64,000 bases of DNA from Lingula anatina. Its lineage: Eukaryota; Brachiopoda; Lingulata; Lingulida; Lingulidae. The stretch is from contig NW_019774014.1 of assembly GCF_001039355.2 (NCBI RefSeq), positions 314,539-378,538 of the forward strand, written 5' to 3'. The notes beneath the pieces are model-generated. The model was not told where the DNA came from and did no database searches. It worked only from the letters and a program-made list of their open reading frames with translations. The position numbers were made by a program, and so were the translations under genes. Shown piece by piece: positions 11,701 to 24,451 of this stretch (positions are counted from its first letter, which is position 1; every line of letters begins with the position of its first letter).

Positions 11701-12346
11701 CCTACTGACTTCACTGCAAGGGGACACCCCCTGGAGCAACCCCTAGGGGCATGCCCCGAGATACCCCCTAGGGATATACCCCTGGGTTCAATAGAACTGA
11801 CTGACGACAATAAGCCTCTAAAATCTTTAATCACTTTTCTGTGGCATCCAAAGTGAGGAAGATGCAAACCTGCAATTTTGTGTATTTAATTGTTTTCACA
11901 ACTTTCATAAAATTGTTCAAATACCCCAAATACGCCTAACATTTTCAAAACTTTTACATTAGAACTATCAAGCATTTTCAGAAGGAAATAAAAATGTCCA
12001 CAGGACAGAAACTATGAGGCTGCTGCATTAAAAATCATGTTTTTTGATTAAGTTACGATAATTCATATGACACAAGTTAGACAGAACAAATGCAGTCAAG
12101 ATCAATAGTTCCATTTTGAATTTAAAAATCATTCCACACAGAAATAGTGGTATCAATTTGACATTTAATTTTTCTGAACAATTTAATTGCTGCAGGATAG
12201 GGATAAATAAACCAAGTTCATATGAAACCTTTTCAGGCTTCAGAGTATTTATTTGGTTTGCACCTCAATCCGACACACATAAATCATCATTTATTCTCAT
12301 GCAAGTATGACCAGGTCTTAATTTTAAACAAATTTTATTACTGGAT
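11701..12346. other. 3' UTR and flank of the secreted-protein gene
   Basis: Contains short CCCCTAGGGGATACCCCCTA-like iterations around 11735-11790 and a polyadenylation signal near 11987. No other gene is visible. Confidence 0.45.
11987..11992 (+). terminator. Candidate polyadenylation signal
   Basis: AATAAA about 290 bases downstream of the stop codon at 11700, suitable for the secreted-protein transcript. Motif seen, function inferred. Confidence 0.4.
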
Positions 12347-12648
12347 CCTAAGATTTGTGGGCAAAAATGCCCAAATTGACGACTCCAGCCACAAACCATG
12401 TGTTTGCTTATATACCCATTTGGTACCTTCCGTATGAGCTGAAGATGGTCAAGAATGCATTGTTGACGTATTAATAGTCCTTTGTTGATAAAAAGAACCC
12501 ATATATGTACAGCCAGAGACCCAGATGGAACGGGCTAAATTATGTGTGCAATGAAACGCTAAGCTTGGGGCAAATAATTCTACATTGGGGGTAGTAAATT
12601 TGCGGCTGGAGTCATTAATTTGTGCATTCGTGCTCACAAATCTAAGGG
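12347..12648. mobile_element. MITE with about 46-bp inverted termini
   Basis: The left arm (CTAAGATTTGTGGGCAAAAA through GACTCCAGCCACAAA) is mirrored by the right arm (TTTGCGGCTGGAGTCATTAA through CTCACAAATCTAAGG). It is a 300-bp non-coding element just downstream of the last FARP exon found. Confidence 0.75.
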
Positions 12649-12694
12649 TTATGTTCATAAATGTCTAAACCTTTATGAAGCCAGTATGACATAC

Positions 12695-12846
12695 CTTTCA
12701 AATGTGTATTCACTCTCCGCCCTGAAGAAATAAACATGATTCTTGAATTGTAGTTTGAAGACGTAGTCTTTGTGTATGTCATCCACCTCGCTGGGGGTGC
12801 TAACGGAATAGCCAAGCAGGGGGAGGCTGGCAAGGGGGAAGTCATC
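12695..12846 (-). CDS. FARP1/2: FARP exon 25: second PH domain, C-terminal half
   Basis: Encodes [15 protein letters not shown] through [20 protein letters not shown], the beta5-beta7 part of PH2 and almost identical to vertebrate FARPs. It ends in phase 2 at a GTATGT donor, exactly before the expected Trp of the final PH helix. No acceptor plus Trp-Met-like exon was found downstream in this window, so the last roughly 30 residues are missing. Read-through would add only a few residues before a stop at 12673. Confidence 0.92.
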
Positions 12847-15800
12847 CTGAAAGTATACAATACAGAAGTACCATATTAGATAGGACAGTGGGAATTTTTG
12901 TATCTGTATGAAAACTTGTAAAACTCTAAGCAAAACCACTTTCGTCTAAATGCTTTTTTTGTAACAGAATTTTCTAATGTTGGGCTAACTCAGCTTTGTC
13001 TATGTCTCAGCATGATTGGGTAGCATAACAAAGCTAGCTAGTGCAAAGAAGAAGCATTTGTTAAACACAGATGCCCAATATTGTTCTCTGTTTCTTGGTC
13101 AGACAAGGTTTTTGTATTGGCCATCTCAATGTGAACACAATATCAATAGGGGTTATCTACATATTACGTCTAATGTCCCTTCCAAATATGAAGACCACAA
13201 ACCAAATTGTTTTCTATTTGTTTGTTGCTGGAACAAGGTCTGGTCATGTAAAGCAATATACCTCATTTCTTCATAGGGGGCATAATTGTTTATGGTAAAG
13301 GAAAATGAAAAGGTCCCAAAAACCTGCATAAGCCGCATTCACATCGAGAAGAGCCGAGGCTCTACAAAGCCGAGGCCTACAAAGCCAAGAACTAAATATG
13401 GCGGATGTACATGAAAGAAAAAACGCCTAATCTTTTAACAGTCTCTCTGCCTCTCACACGCCTCCCAACGCGTCGTCCCTGCGGGGGTACAGTCATTAAA
13501 GCTTGGCTCCATTGGGACGATGCGTGGGGAGGCGTGTGAGAGGTCAAGAGACCATTAAAGGATTAGGCGGTTTTCCTTTCATGTACGTCTGACATATTTA
13601 GTTCTTGGCTTTGTAGAGCCTCAGCTCTTCTCGATGTGAATGCGGCCATAGACTAAACAATAGTAATCTAAGCAAGCTGGTTTTTTAAACTGGATTCCAT
13701 TACTTTTTATTATAGTGCCATGTGTCATTTCTTAAGTTTGAAAATAACAAATGACATGGCTTTCTTTAAATCACATTTAGGAGGAATGTGGAAACTACTG
13801 CTTATGGCCCTGACAGATGAAGTGCTGGCTTTAAGTCCAGACACAGTGGTTTTCAAAGGGACATGCTTCTCATCAAATTTTAAGTAAAAGACATAATTAT
13901 GCTTTTGTATTTAATGAGTGAATGTCACAAAAACATGTAAAACTGAAAATGTTTAATTTGGGCTTTGCAATCAAATTAACACATCTGTTTACATAAATAT
14001 ACATGTGGTCATTATAACTACATCTTTGATAATTATCAACCGCTTCCTACTATTTCACAGAGAGATGACGCAGGGATTTGTAGAGACAAACTTCTAAAGA
14101 TGGCGCCGTCTTCCTTGGAGGCTTAGTTTCATTGCTGCCACAAATCCCCATCAATAGCAGTGCTGCAATCAGTTCCACACAAACAACCATATTATAGCAA
14201 TCATACTTATCGGCATGCTTCCTGTCACTGGGAGAACACAATAAGGTGTCTGGTCACACAGATGTCAACCTGCCATAACTCACCCACTCCTCACACCTCA
14301 TCTCTGCTAATAGCTTATTATTTCAAGATTTGGTTGTTTAAAAACACATCATCTTCTAGGCGTGTAACTAACAAAACACTTATTGCTCATAGAAATTAAT
14401 GAATTTGGTTGATTGGAGAAAATTCTATCTGAATCAAACTTCAAACGATCTTTTCAAAGGGGAAAATTGTGAATTTTACAGATACTGTATTTTTTAGTCA
14501 GAATTTCTTAAAATTAGTACATTCCTATTGAGTGGCAGCGACAAAATTAAAAGGCAGACTACTCTATTATTCCATGAAATATGCAGTAAAAGCACTACAA
14601 TTGCTATATAGATATCTCATTTTTATGATTATAAAATTGCATCATTCTGAAAATTTCATAATTTTTGCCTACTGGAAAAAGCTAGTCTCCAAATATTTAT
14701 GAAAGGTCAAAAGAACCAGCTTTTTTTTTTTTTCATTTTTTCTTCGGGGCCACACAGCAAAAGCACACTTTTTCAGCTGTAACACATATACCTTCCAAGC
14801 TATCCAAATAATAATTTCCTCTGGCCCTATATATTATACACTACATAGTGGCACGGGGATCAATATTCCTACCTGAAATGTCTTGTAGAAGAAGAGACAG
14901 AAATTGGTGAAGACTACCCACAATTTCTGCCAGCCATTACTGTTCTTAAACTTCCTCAGCAGATAGCCACTTAACTGGTTCTGAAAATAAAGAAACAAAT
15001 ACTGATGTGAGCACTGAATGGTACAGTGTGATAGTTGTGACAGCCACTTCACTGGTTCTGGAAATATAACAACAATTACAGATGTGAGCACTTAATGTTA
15101 CAGTGTGATAGTTGTGACAGCCACTTCTGCTCACTGGTTCTGGAAATAAAGCAACAATTACTGATGTGCATGCTATGTCACAGTGTGTTAGAATACAGTG
15201 TTGTGAAGCAGCATTGTAACATTGTGCATCAACTAACATTGTATTGTGTAGCAAGGTTTGCTATTTCTCACTTTGATGGCTGTGTTATAACATTGTATTG
15301 TGTAGAAAGATTTGCTGTGTCTCATTTTCATGGCTGTGTTATAACATTGTATTGTGTAGCAAGATTTGCTGTGTCTCATTTTCATGGCTGTGTTATAACA
15401 TTGTGTTGTGTAGCAAGATTTGTTGTGTCTCAACTTGATGCTGGAACAAGGTTTTTGTTATAACATTTCTAGGTTGTGCAGGAAGTTTTGCTGTGTTTCT
15501 CACCTTGATGGCTGTGTTGTGGTCCTTCATACTGACGCTGGTGTTTCGGTGCCAGCATACATGCATGGTGGTATTGGCGCGGTGCTGGGACTGCTTCTCT
15601 GGAGGCGATGAGGGTGCTGGGTCTGACACATCTATGTTCTCTGAGGAACCTGAACAGATGACACAAGATATATACAGATACATGGGGGAGGGCTTAATAT
15701 TCAGAGGACATACATGGAGAAATTTTACTAAAACAATCAAAATCATTAAACTGAAACAATATCAAAATCATTTAACTCAAATGATATACCTGGTGATGGT

Positions 15801-18800
15801 TGAAAATAGTACCAGTTAAAAAAAAGGCCGAATCTTCTGATATACAAATCTTTTCAGAGAAATTGCAAGCAATGATCCATACACTCCCTTAGTGAATACA
15901 GTCTGTCTAATGCAGCACTCACTCGTACTGGAATAATGTGAATAAAATCTGCCTAATGCAGCATTCAATTGTACCATCTCACTTATACATTACTCACTTG
16001 TACTGGACTTGAGACTGGGCTGTTTCTGAAGGTGGATATCGTCTCCTTTCACACGTACCAGCTGGATGGAATCTGTCAGGTCTTCGACCCATTTATCCTT
16101 CTCTTCCTGGGAGCTGAAAAATCAACAGGCTGCTGTTATGGAACTGTTGCATCAAACACACTTACACATATAAGACAGTGTGATATCTAATACACTGTCA
16201 AACCTAACAGAAACTTAACAAAATGTGATACCTAACACACTGTCACAACTGACACATTGTAAAACATAACAAACTGTCATACCTAATACAGTCTCACCAA
16301 ACAAAATGTGATACCTAACACATTATTACACCTGACACAATGGCACACCTAACACACTGCACACCTGACACAATGGCACACCTAACACACTGCACACCTG
16401 ACACAATGGCACACCTAACACACTGCACACCTGACAATGGCACACCTAACGCACTGCACACCTGACACAATGGCACACCTAACACACTGCACACCTGACA
16501 CACCTAACTCACTGTCACACCTAACACTGCCTCACCAAGCAGTCTGTTACACTTAACACACCTAACATGGCTGACACACGTGTACTGACCTGGCTGCTAC
16601 TAGTAGGCACCTGTTTCCACTGAATATGGTGAAACTGTTGGCGACAGCCATCTTGGGGTCAGTTTCCTCTACATACATGTTCCTCAGTGGCAGCTGCCCG
16701 TGGACTTTGAACTGCTGACTGGGAGTGGCCGACCTGCTGGTGTAGACCAACATGTCTGACAGCTGGAAGGGAGAATTTTACAACTGTTTTAAATAAGTTC
16801 TCTGATATTCCTGTTATCCTGGCAGAACTAAAACTGATTTGGTTCAAGTGTGTTTTTGCCAGACAAGAAACTGGAAAACATAACTTACCAAGAAGAACAT
16901 CTTTTGCTTTAACTTACCAAGAAGAACATCTTTTGCTTTAACTTACCAAGAAGAACATTCTTTGCTGATATCCTTTCCTGGAAAGTTTCTGGAGACAGCC
17001 TTCTCGGATAAATTCCTAGAAATATTTCAACACCATTGTGTTAATTCTCAAACATCAAGAAACATGAATAACTAATCAAATATCTAAACCAAACTCCAGT
17101 ATATGTGATAAATAACTTTATATCTCTTTTTTTAGAGGCTTACCAAAAACTTATGACATCCTCATGATAGTTAAAACATGCAGTAAAACAGATAGGATGC
17201 ATCTTATTCATAATGTAAACATCTAAAAATAGAATTTTACTGTGATCACTATGCTTCAAATCACCCAAGTTACAACAAGCACTTACCCTGGCAGGCTGAA
17301 CCAAGTTGTCTATTCCTAACAGGTCTCTTTGTAACTCCAGAAGTTTGTGCAAGTTTTCCTACAACAGAAATAGTATGTATAATCTTTGTAGCAATCCCAT
17401 CTGTTAACCANAATCAAGCGCCATAAATAAATCACGTGCTACGGTTGTGACTAGATATTGTGTTGAAACGCAGCTCTGTCGCAATGGTTGAAATGCGACG
17501 TTCCTCTGACGCATCGTTCGTCCAGTCCGCGACCACGTTAAAACGAGAATTCCGGAACAAAATATAGTACCAGAAAATTTTATAACTGGACGCAAAAAAC
17601 CGGAATTCCGGTAAAAACCGGAAGACTAGCATCCCTGTAACCAGCCTGAATGTCTAAGAGTTGGGAACACAGTTATCTAAGAAAACCGGACCTCTATTAC
17701 AGAACTTCGCACAATGAACTATCCTCTCTTATTCTCATAAAGCAATAATCATTGAGACCTAATAAGATCACTCAATTCAGAGTAGATAATATCACAATGT
17801 TAGTATCAAGTGGACAGTACCACATGGTCAACACCACAAGGTCAGTGCATGGTTGGCACCACAGAAGTATGTGTACCAACTTTTTCCATGATGCATTGCT
17901 CCCACACTGAGAAGTGTGGAGATACTCACAAAACTTCTCACGGCATCTACAGAGGCACAGGTGTCTTCAGTTATTTTAATACTGATACTTACCAAACTTC
18001 TCATTGTGTCTGCAGAGGCACTGGTGACTTCAGCTATTTTAATAAGGGAAGCTGGAAATAAAAATATAAATTAAACAAACAGTTTGCAAAAGAGGTAGCG
18101 AAGTTTACATTAATTTGTAATTTAGAATATATTTTGCATTTTATTGACCATTTATACAAATATTTAATTATATAAAATGACTGCAGTGTATTTTTTATAA
18201 AACACCATTATTCTTTACTTAGGAGACTAACTAATTGAGACGAATATGACATTTTGGTCCATGATCTATAAACCTTGGTCACTTGAATGGTGATTTTGAT
18301 GATTATTTGGACATGTAAACTGCTACTCATAAGTTGCGTCTAATAAGTCCGACTTTAATTTACTTAGTCTCTAAGTAGAGAATAATTCCTATCTGCAGAC
18401 CGTGAACAACCTCTTTCATAGTTAACAACAGTACTGGAGATGGAGACTTACATTTACAATCCTTGTAGTCTGGGTGATCTGCATAATAATGTGCCAGTAA
18501 CCCTGGAAACAAAACAATATCTTTGTAAATTGCTGTATAAACCTGGCCCATATTTCAAAAATAATAAAACCACTTTGGGGACGAAAGCTTACCCTTGAAG
18601 CATTTTGCCTTTAATAAACACTACTGTTAAAGATAACAGATATAGGTGGCAGTTTACCAAGACAGCCCACACTGGTACTTACTTTCAAGGATCAGTTGGT
18701 AATGCATCAGCCTCTGTGCTGGCTTCAGGAAGAAGGAGTAAAGAGGAAGATAGCAGACTTTTTGTGACTCAAAGTCCTTTAAAAGCTGCTCGAAATTTTT

Positions 18801-21800
18801 ATCCTGTTTCATCGTGTTCTCGAAGCCCATTAAGATCTCTTCATGGTGGTCTATATAGTTCTTGTACAACTGAAATGGAAATAGTTTTTTACTAAGATTC
18901 AAAATACTTTCAATTACTCTTTACAAATTACTAAAAAAGGGGCTGGTAAGATCACATTTAAATGATGGTGTTAGGCCAACTTTGCCAGAATCCAGGGAAG
19001 TGCCTGGATCAGTATCAAATTACCCAGGACTCAGGAAGCACCAAATTCAAGATGTATGATGAAAAGCTTACCTGAAACACATAGTTAACACTGTGAATGA
19101 CGACAAATTTAAACAAGATTGCTTTCATATAAATAAGAGTTAAAACAAACCTGCAAAACCTTTAAGTTATTTAACATGATGTCTCCTATTCTTTGGTAAT
19201 CTCCATTCAGATGTGCATTGGATTTCCCCTCCCTGGAATGACAGAAACACAATCAGTTTCAACACTGTCACAACTTACACACTTTACAGCTGTCACACAC
19301 TTTAAGTTACCTGGATGCCTTTTGGCACTTTATTAATGTCTCTAAACTGACAGAGGCCATCATAACCACACAGGGACCCCTGCATATATGGCAATCATTT
19401 CTTGTTTCACATTTCACCCAAAAATGCGTATATGCCTAACCTGGAAACATTGGTGTATTTTTTCTTTTCCAAAATGAGATTCATGAAAACCCATCAAGGT
19501 GTACATTTAAGCATGGTTCTTGTCTCTTATTTGTGCTAATAAGTGAAAAAGACATGATTATCACTACAATCAATTTAACATGTCATGATGTAATGTCAGT
19601 CTTACCACATGGCCAGCCTCTGTTCTATTTCCTTCAAAAAAATTACAGTTATTTCTATTATCAATTTGACATGTCATGACATGATGTCAGTCTTACCACA
19701 TGGCCAGCCTCTGTTCTATTTCCTTCAGAAAATTACAGTTATTTCTATTATCAATTTGACGTGTCATGACATGATGTCAGTCTTACCACATGGCCAGCCT
19801 CTGTTCTATTTCCTTCAGAAAACTACAGTTATTTCCATTATCACTACAAACAATTTGACAAGTCATGACATGTCAGTCTTACCACATGGCCAGCCTCTGT
19901 TCTATTTCCTTCAGGAAGCTGCAGTGGAACTCGTAGATGGGGTCCAGGTGGGTAAACAGCAGCTGCGAAAGGTAGTCTGGCATGGCCGTGTCCTTACTGA
20001 CTGCGTTACGAAACCACTGGAAGACAGAACATATTTTGAACATACCACATGACACATCAACTACTTCAGTCACACGCTCAACCTGAATTTGAACCTTATC
20101 AATATTCTGGTCAGGATACACAGTTTTAAGTGCAATACCCCATTTGAAGTCCTCCTATTACATACTATAGTTATCACTAACTGGCGGTAGAGGGGAGAAA
20201 AGAGGGTACAATCAAAGGCTTTCTAAACAAGACTTTTTTTAAACTGTTCATATGATCAGTGCATTACATCTTTGTGTGTGACCATATGAGTGCCTTACCA
20301 CAGTCATGACTTCCAGGTCTTTTTTGTAGGTTCTCTCTGTCATCAGGAGTTCTTTGGCAACATAGTATGACTTGTCAGGTGGGAAACGCTGGAATCATAC
20401 AGGAACAGGTAAGACAAGAACAACACAGGAAAAACAAGCANNNNNNNNNNNNNNNNNNNNNNNNNNNNNNNNNNNNNNNNNNNNNNNNNNNNNNNNNNNN
20501 NNNNNNNNNNNNNNNNNNNNNNNNNNNNNNNNNNNNNNNNNNNNNNNNNNNNNNNNNNNNNNNNNNNNNNNNNNNNNNNNNNNNNNNNNNNNNNNNNNNN
20601 NNNNNNNNNNNNNNNNNNNNNNNNNNNNNNNNNNNNNNNNNNNNNNNNNNNNNNNNNNNNNNNNNNNNNNNNNNNNNNNNNNNNNNNNNNNNNNNNNNNN
20701 NNNNNNNNNNNNTATTATGAATATTCATCAGTTCTGTAAGTTTCAAGTCAAAAGGTAAAATGGTTTTCCACTTATCGTGTTATCGGTGCTGCATATATGC
20801 TGAAAAAAGTGAAAAAACAGCATAAATTCCCTAAAAGTGACCCGATCATGCTGATTTTCGAACTTGACCTGCGTATTATGAATATTCATCAGTTCTGCAA
20901 GTTTCAAGTCAAAAGATAAAATGGTTTTCCACTTATCGTGTTATCGGTAAAAGTGCACGGCGACGGCGACGACGGCGACGGCGCCGACAGACGCAGATGA
21001 TGGCTATATGTACAGACACATCTGTGTCTGTACATAAAAATGAAAAATATAATCTTGTTTTATCATTACCACTAGGAAAAAATTCTTAGAAAACAATATG
21101 AGAAATATAAACCAGCCTGCCAGGCCTCGCATCACAGATCATCAGTGACAGCACTCACTACCATGGGGAAAGCTTCTGGAGTATTATTTCAGTGTCACTG
21201 TGTGATAGGGGGCATTCATCCACAGCAAGCACATTTGTCACCTCACTCATCAAAGCAGTGGGCATTGCAATAATCATACACCAATGGTCTCAATAACACT
21301 AATATTAATATAATTCAAGTTATTTGTTCTGTGAAATTCAACCATATCAAAATGTAATTAAAAATCTCATCACAACTGTTGGACATGAAACTGGCAGTAA
21401 GACAGTGGTAGAGCAATGCTGTGGGGCAGAGGTGAAGACATGGCGGCTGTGAAGACATTACAGTTAGTTCTGAAGCAACAGAAAGTGCAGGTGTCACACA
21501 AACCTTCCTCCTAACCTCCTCCTCTGAGTCCTCAGTACGTGATGAAGACAGACTCACGCTGCCCTGACTGCTGGTTGTAGCCGGAGACATCTTGCTGGAC
21601 AATTGGGCGCGCTCTCGTCTCACCACCTCCGTCCTCTCTGTCTTTTCTTCCCTCATGGTGTGTCCGTTCTCTCGCGGCTCCACGGAGAATGTCTTCAGCC
21701 TGGGCTGCACCGGGGCCACGGGGATCTCCCTCTCATCTAGAGGAGGCGGAGGGGTGGGCGGGGACCGAGAGAATGGCTGCTCTTCATCGTAACTTGTTAT

Positions 21801-24404
21801 GAACGTGGTGGTTGTCATGGTGGCCTTCGTGTCATCAGGGGACATGTCCAGAGGCGGCTCCTCCTCCTCCTCCACTGCATTCTCCTCACTGATAGGAGCA
21901 TAGTTAGCAGGAGGGTATTCAAACATTGCTTTGTTATTGTCATGTCGCATCTGAGCCTCTGTCTCGCTGTGCGCTCTGATCATCCCCTTGGAAACAGGAG
22001 GGGTGACAACAGGACTGTAATATTATATTATATTATATTATATTATATTATATTATATTATATTATATTATATTATATTTCAGTTACATCATCCCTTGGA
22101 TACAGAGGGGGTGACAACATACTTAAAGGAGAAATCGAGGCATTTCATGTCAATTATCCTTCATTTCAGGTCCATTGAAACAAACCAGTAGGCTAAATCA
22201 CTGATTAGCTGAAAAACCTATTTTATATGAATTACACTTACACACAAAGTAAAAAACATAACAAAAACAAACAAGAAATTAGACCCACTCTTTAAATAGA
22301 TGGAGAAGCAATTACCTGGTGTCCAGTGGCTCTCCCACCTCCTCTGGGATGTTTTCGATGTCCTCTGTTCTGGTCAGCTGATGGTCATTCGGATGGCGTA
22401 GGCTGTCAGGGATGTTCGCCACCTCTGGAGAACGAGCCAAGTGAGGTTCATCCATCTGATGTTCAATCTCCTCCTGCTGAAGAGTGGTTAAGACTGGTGC
22501 TGACATCTTTCTGTCAAAGTCCTTGTGGGGCGACCTCTGCGGCTGGGAGGGTTCTGGGGGGACGGGAATCTGGGAGACGTCCACACGCTTGGCCTTGGGA
22601 GACTGGCTGGTGACATCTGGAGGTGAAGCACACCATAATGCTTGACAACACATGACAATTCAGCAGACCTTGACCTCTGACACAATCTGCTCAGACAAGG
22701 TCCAGTTTGACTGGAAATAGGGCTAATTTGCACCATCACAACTTAACATATCAGACAGTCACGCTGTAGCCATTTAAATCTAAGTAAAATAAATCTGATC
22801 ACAGAAGTGCAAGTTAGGACTCAATTCCGGTCCAATGTGGTCATGGTCTGAGCACCCCTGATATATTGTGTTATTTACCAACTTCTTTCTGTTAAGTTAC
22901 TGTAGCAACCATTACAAATACTTACAGTTAAAACAGTACTCACTTCAGTCTACAAACAAAACTACCAACTTTTCCGTAGCTTTTAAGCAGGGCATCTAGG
23001 GTAGTCTTTATAATTAAGTTATCCAGCAGAGAAAAAAAACTAAATCTATAAAGAAAACATCATTCAGTCATTACTTAGTGCCCATTATTTCTCCCTGCCC
23101 CCCTCCATTGGCCTGCTCTTCTCTCACACATTTTACAGGGTAATTGAATTACAGCAAGTCTATTGAGGCTGACAGCCCTAGTCCTGGGTTACAGGAAAGA
23201 AGAAACCTCCTCAAATTGAAAATCAATTTTCTGAGACATTCTGTTGTCTTCTCATCAATAATGCAGCTGGAGTGTTGTGTGTCTTCAGTGTGGAGAGGTA
23301 GACCTAGCTGTCAACCGGAACAACAATAGCGCTCCAATGGTTATACAGAGCAAACTGTGGCTGGCTGAATAAAGGGTGGAATGAGATACTGAGAATGCCT
23401 CATGGAATACTGATGACAAGGTTTCCCACCCACTGCTGCCATTTTTTCCATCTCAGCAAATAAATCCAGAGCTTAATACCCTGGAAAAATTCATATCCAA
23501 TTTATATGCTTTGATTGCCAGTTTCCCCATATAATTTATCTGGTAAGTATCTATTGACGATATATATTTTATTTATTCATCAATCTAGGACAAACTTTTC
23601 TGCTTATTTCAGAATCAATTTTTTTCCAGATTATGTGTCCCTCAAAATGCAGAAAATCAAGCAACACTGCTTCATTAACTCAACTTCTGGCCACCATTTC
23701 ACCGACTTTCATATGATCAACACTAATCAGATTTCACAGTGATGTGGCCAATCAAGCAGCAACTCATTACTGACCAATCAGCACCAGGCAAGTGGGGGCC
23801 AGGTGCATTCTGGGTATTTCTTAGTCAACTGGTCAGCCCCTCCCCCTGTTTGGATGTTCAACCAACACTTCAATGTGATTAGATCTGATCCCATTGACAT
23901 GTAAACTGAGGCGTTATGATGATACGTCTGGCATTGTTGGCTTGTGAAATGGGAGTGTGGTTAGTCGAGACATGCTGCTGTGTCAATACAACCAAAGCTC
24001 TGTAAACACTGGACTCTCCCCCCACATATCTACTATCACTGTCTGTCCTGCTCTAGGAGAGGGGACACTTTATCTTCACACATTTCATTGTGTGCCATCA
24101 AAAGATGTTATAAATTCTTATCGACTCCAGAGTGGCAGTAACTGTCGCTGTGTGTTCCTGTTTACTCTCAATGACTGTAAGTGACAAGATGCTGTATTAC
24201 ATCATGTTAATCATATTTACTGAGGATACCATGCTGATATTTCTTATCTTTTATCTCAGGAGTGGCACACAGTTTACCATACTCTTTTGTGCAAAAGCAG
24301 GAAAGCTGCTGGGAGATGGCGGGAGATGGGGGTACTGTTCAGTGAGGGCTGAGAGGGCAGAATCCCCACCAATCTACAACCAGTGCACTACCATTCAAAC
24401 AAGG

Positions 24405-24451
<47 letters not shown>

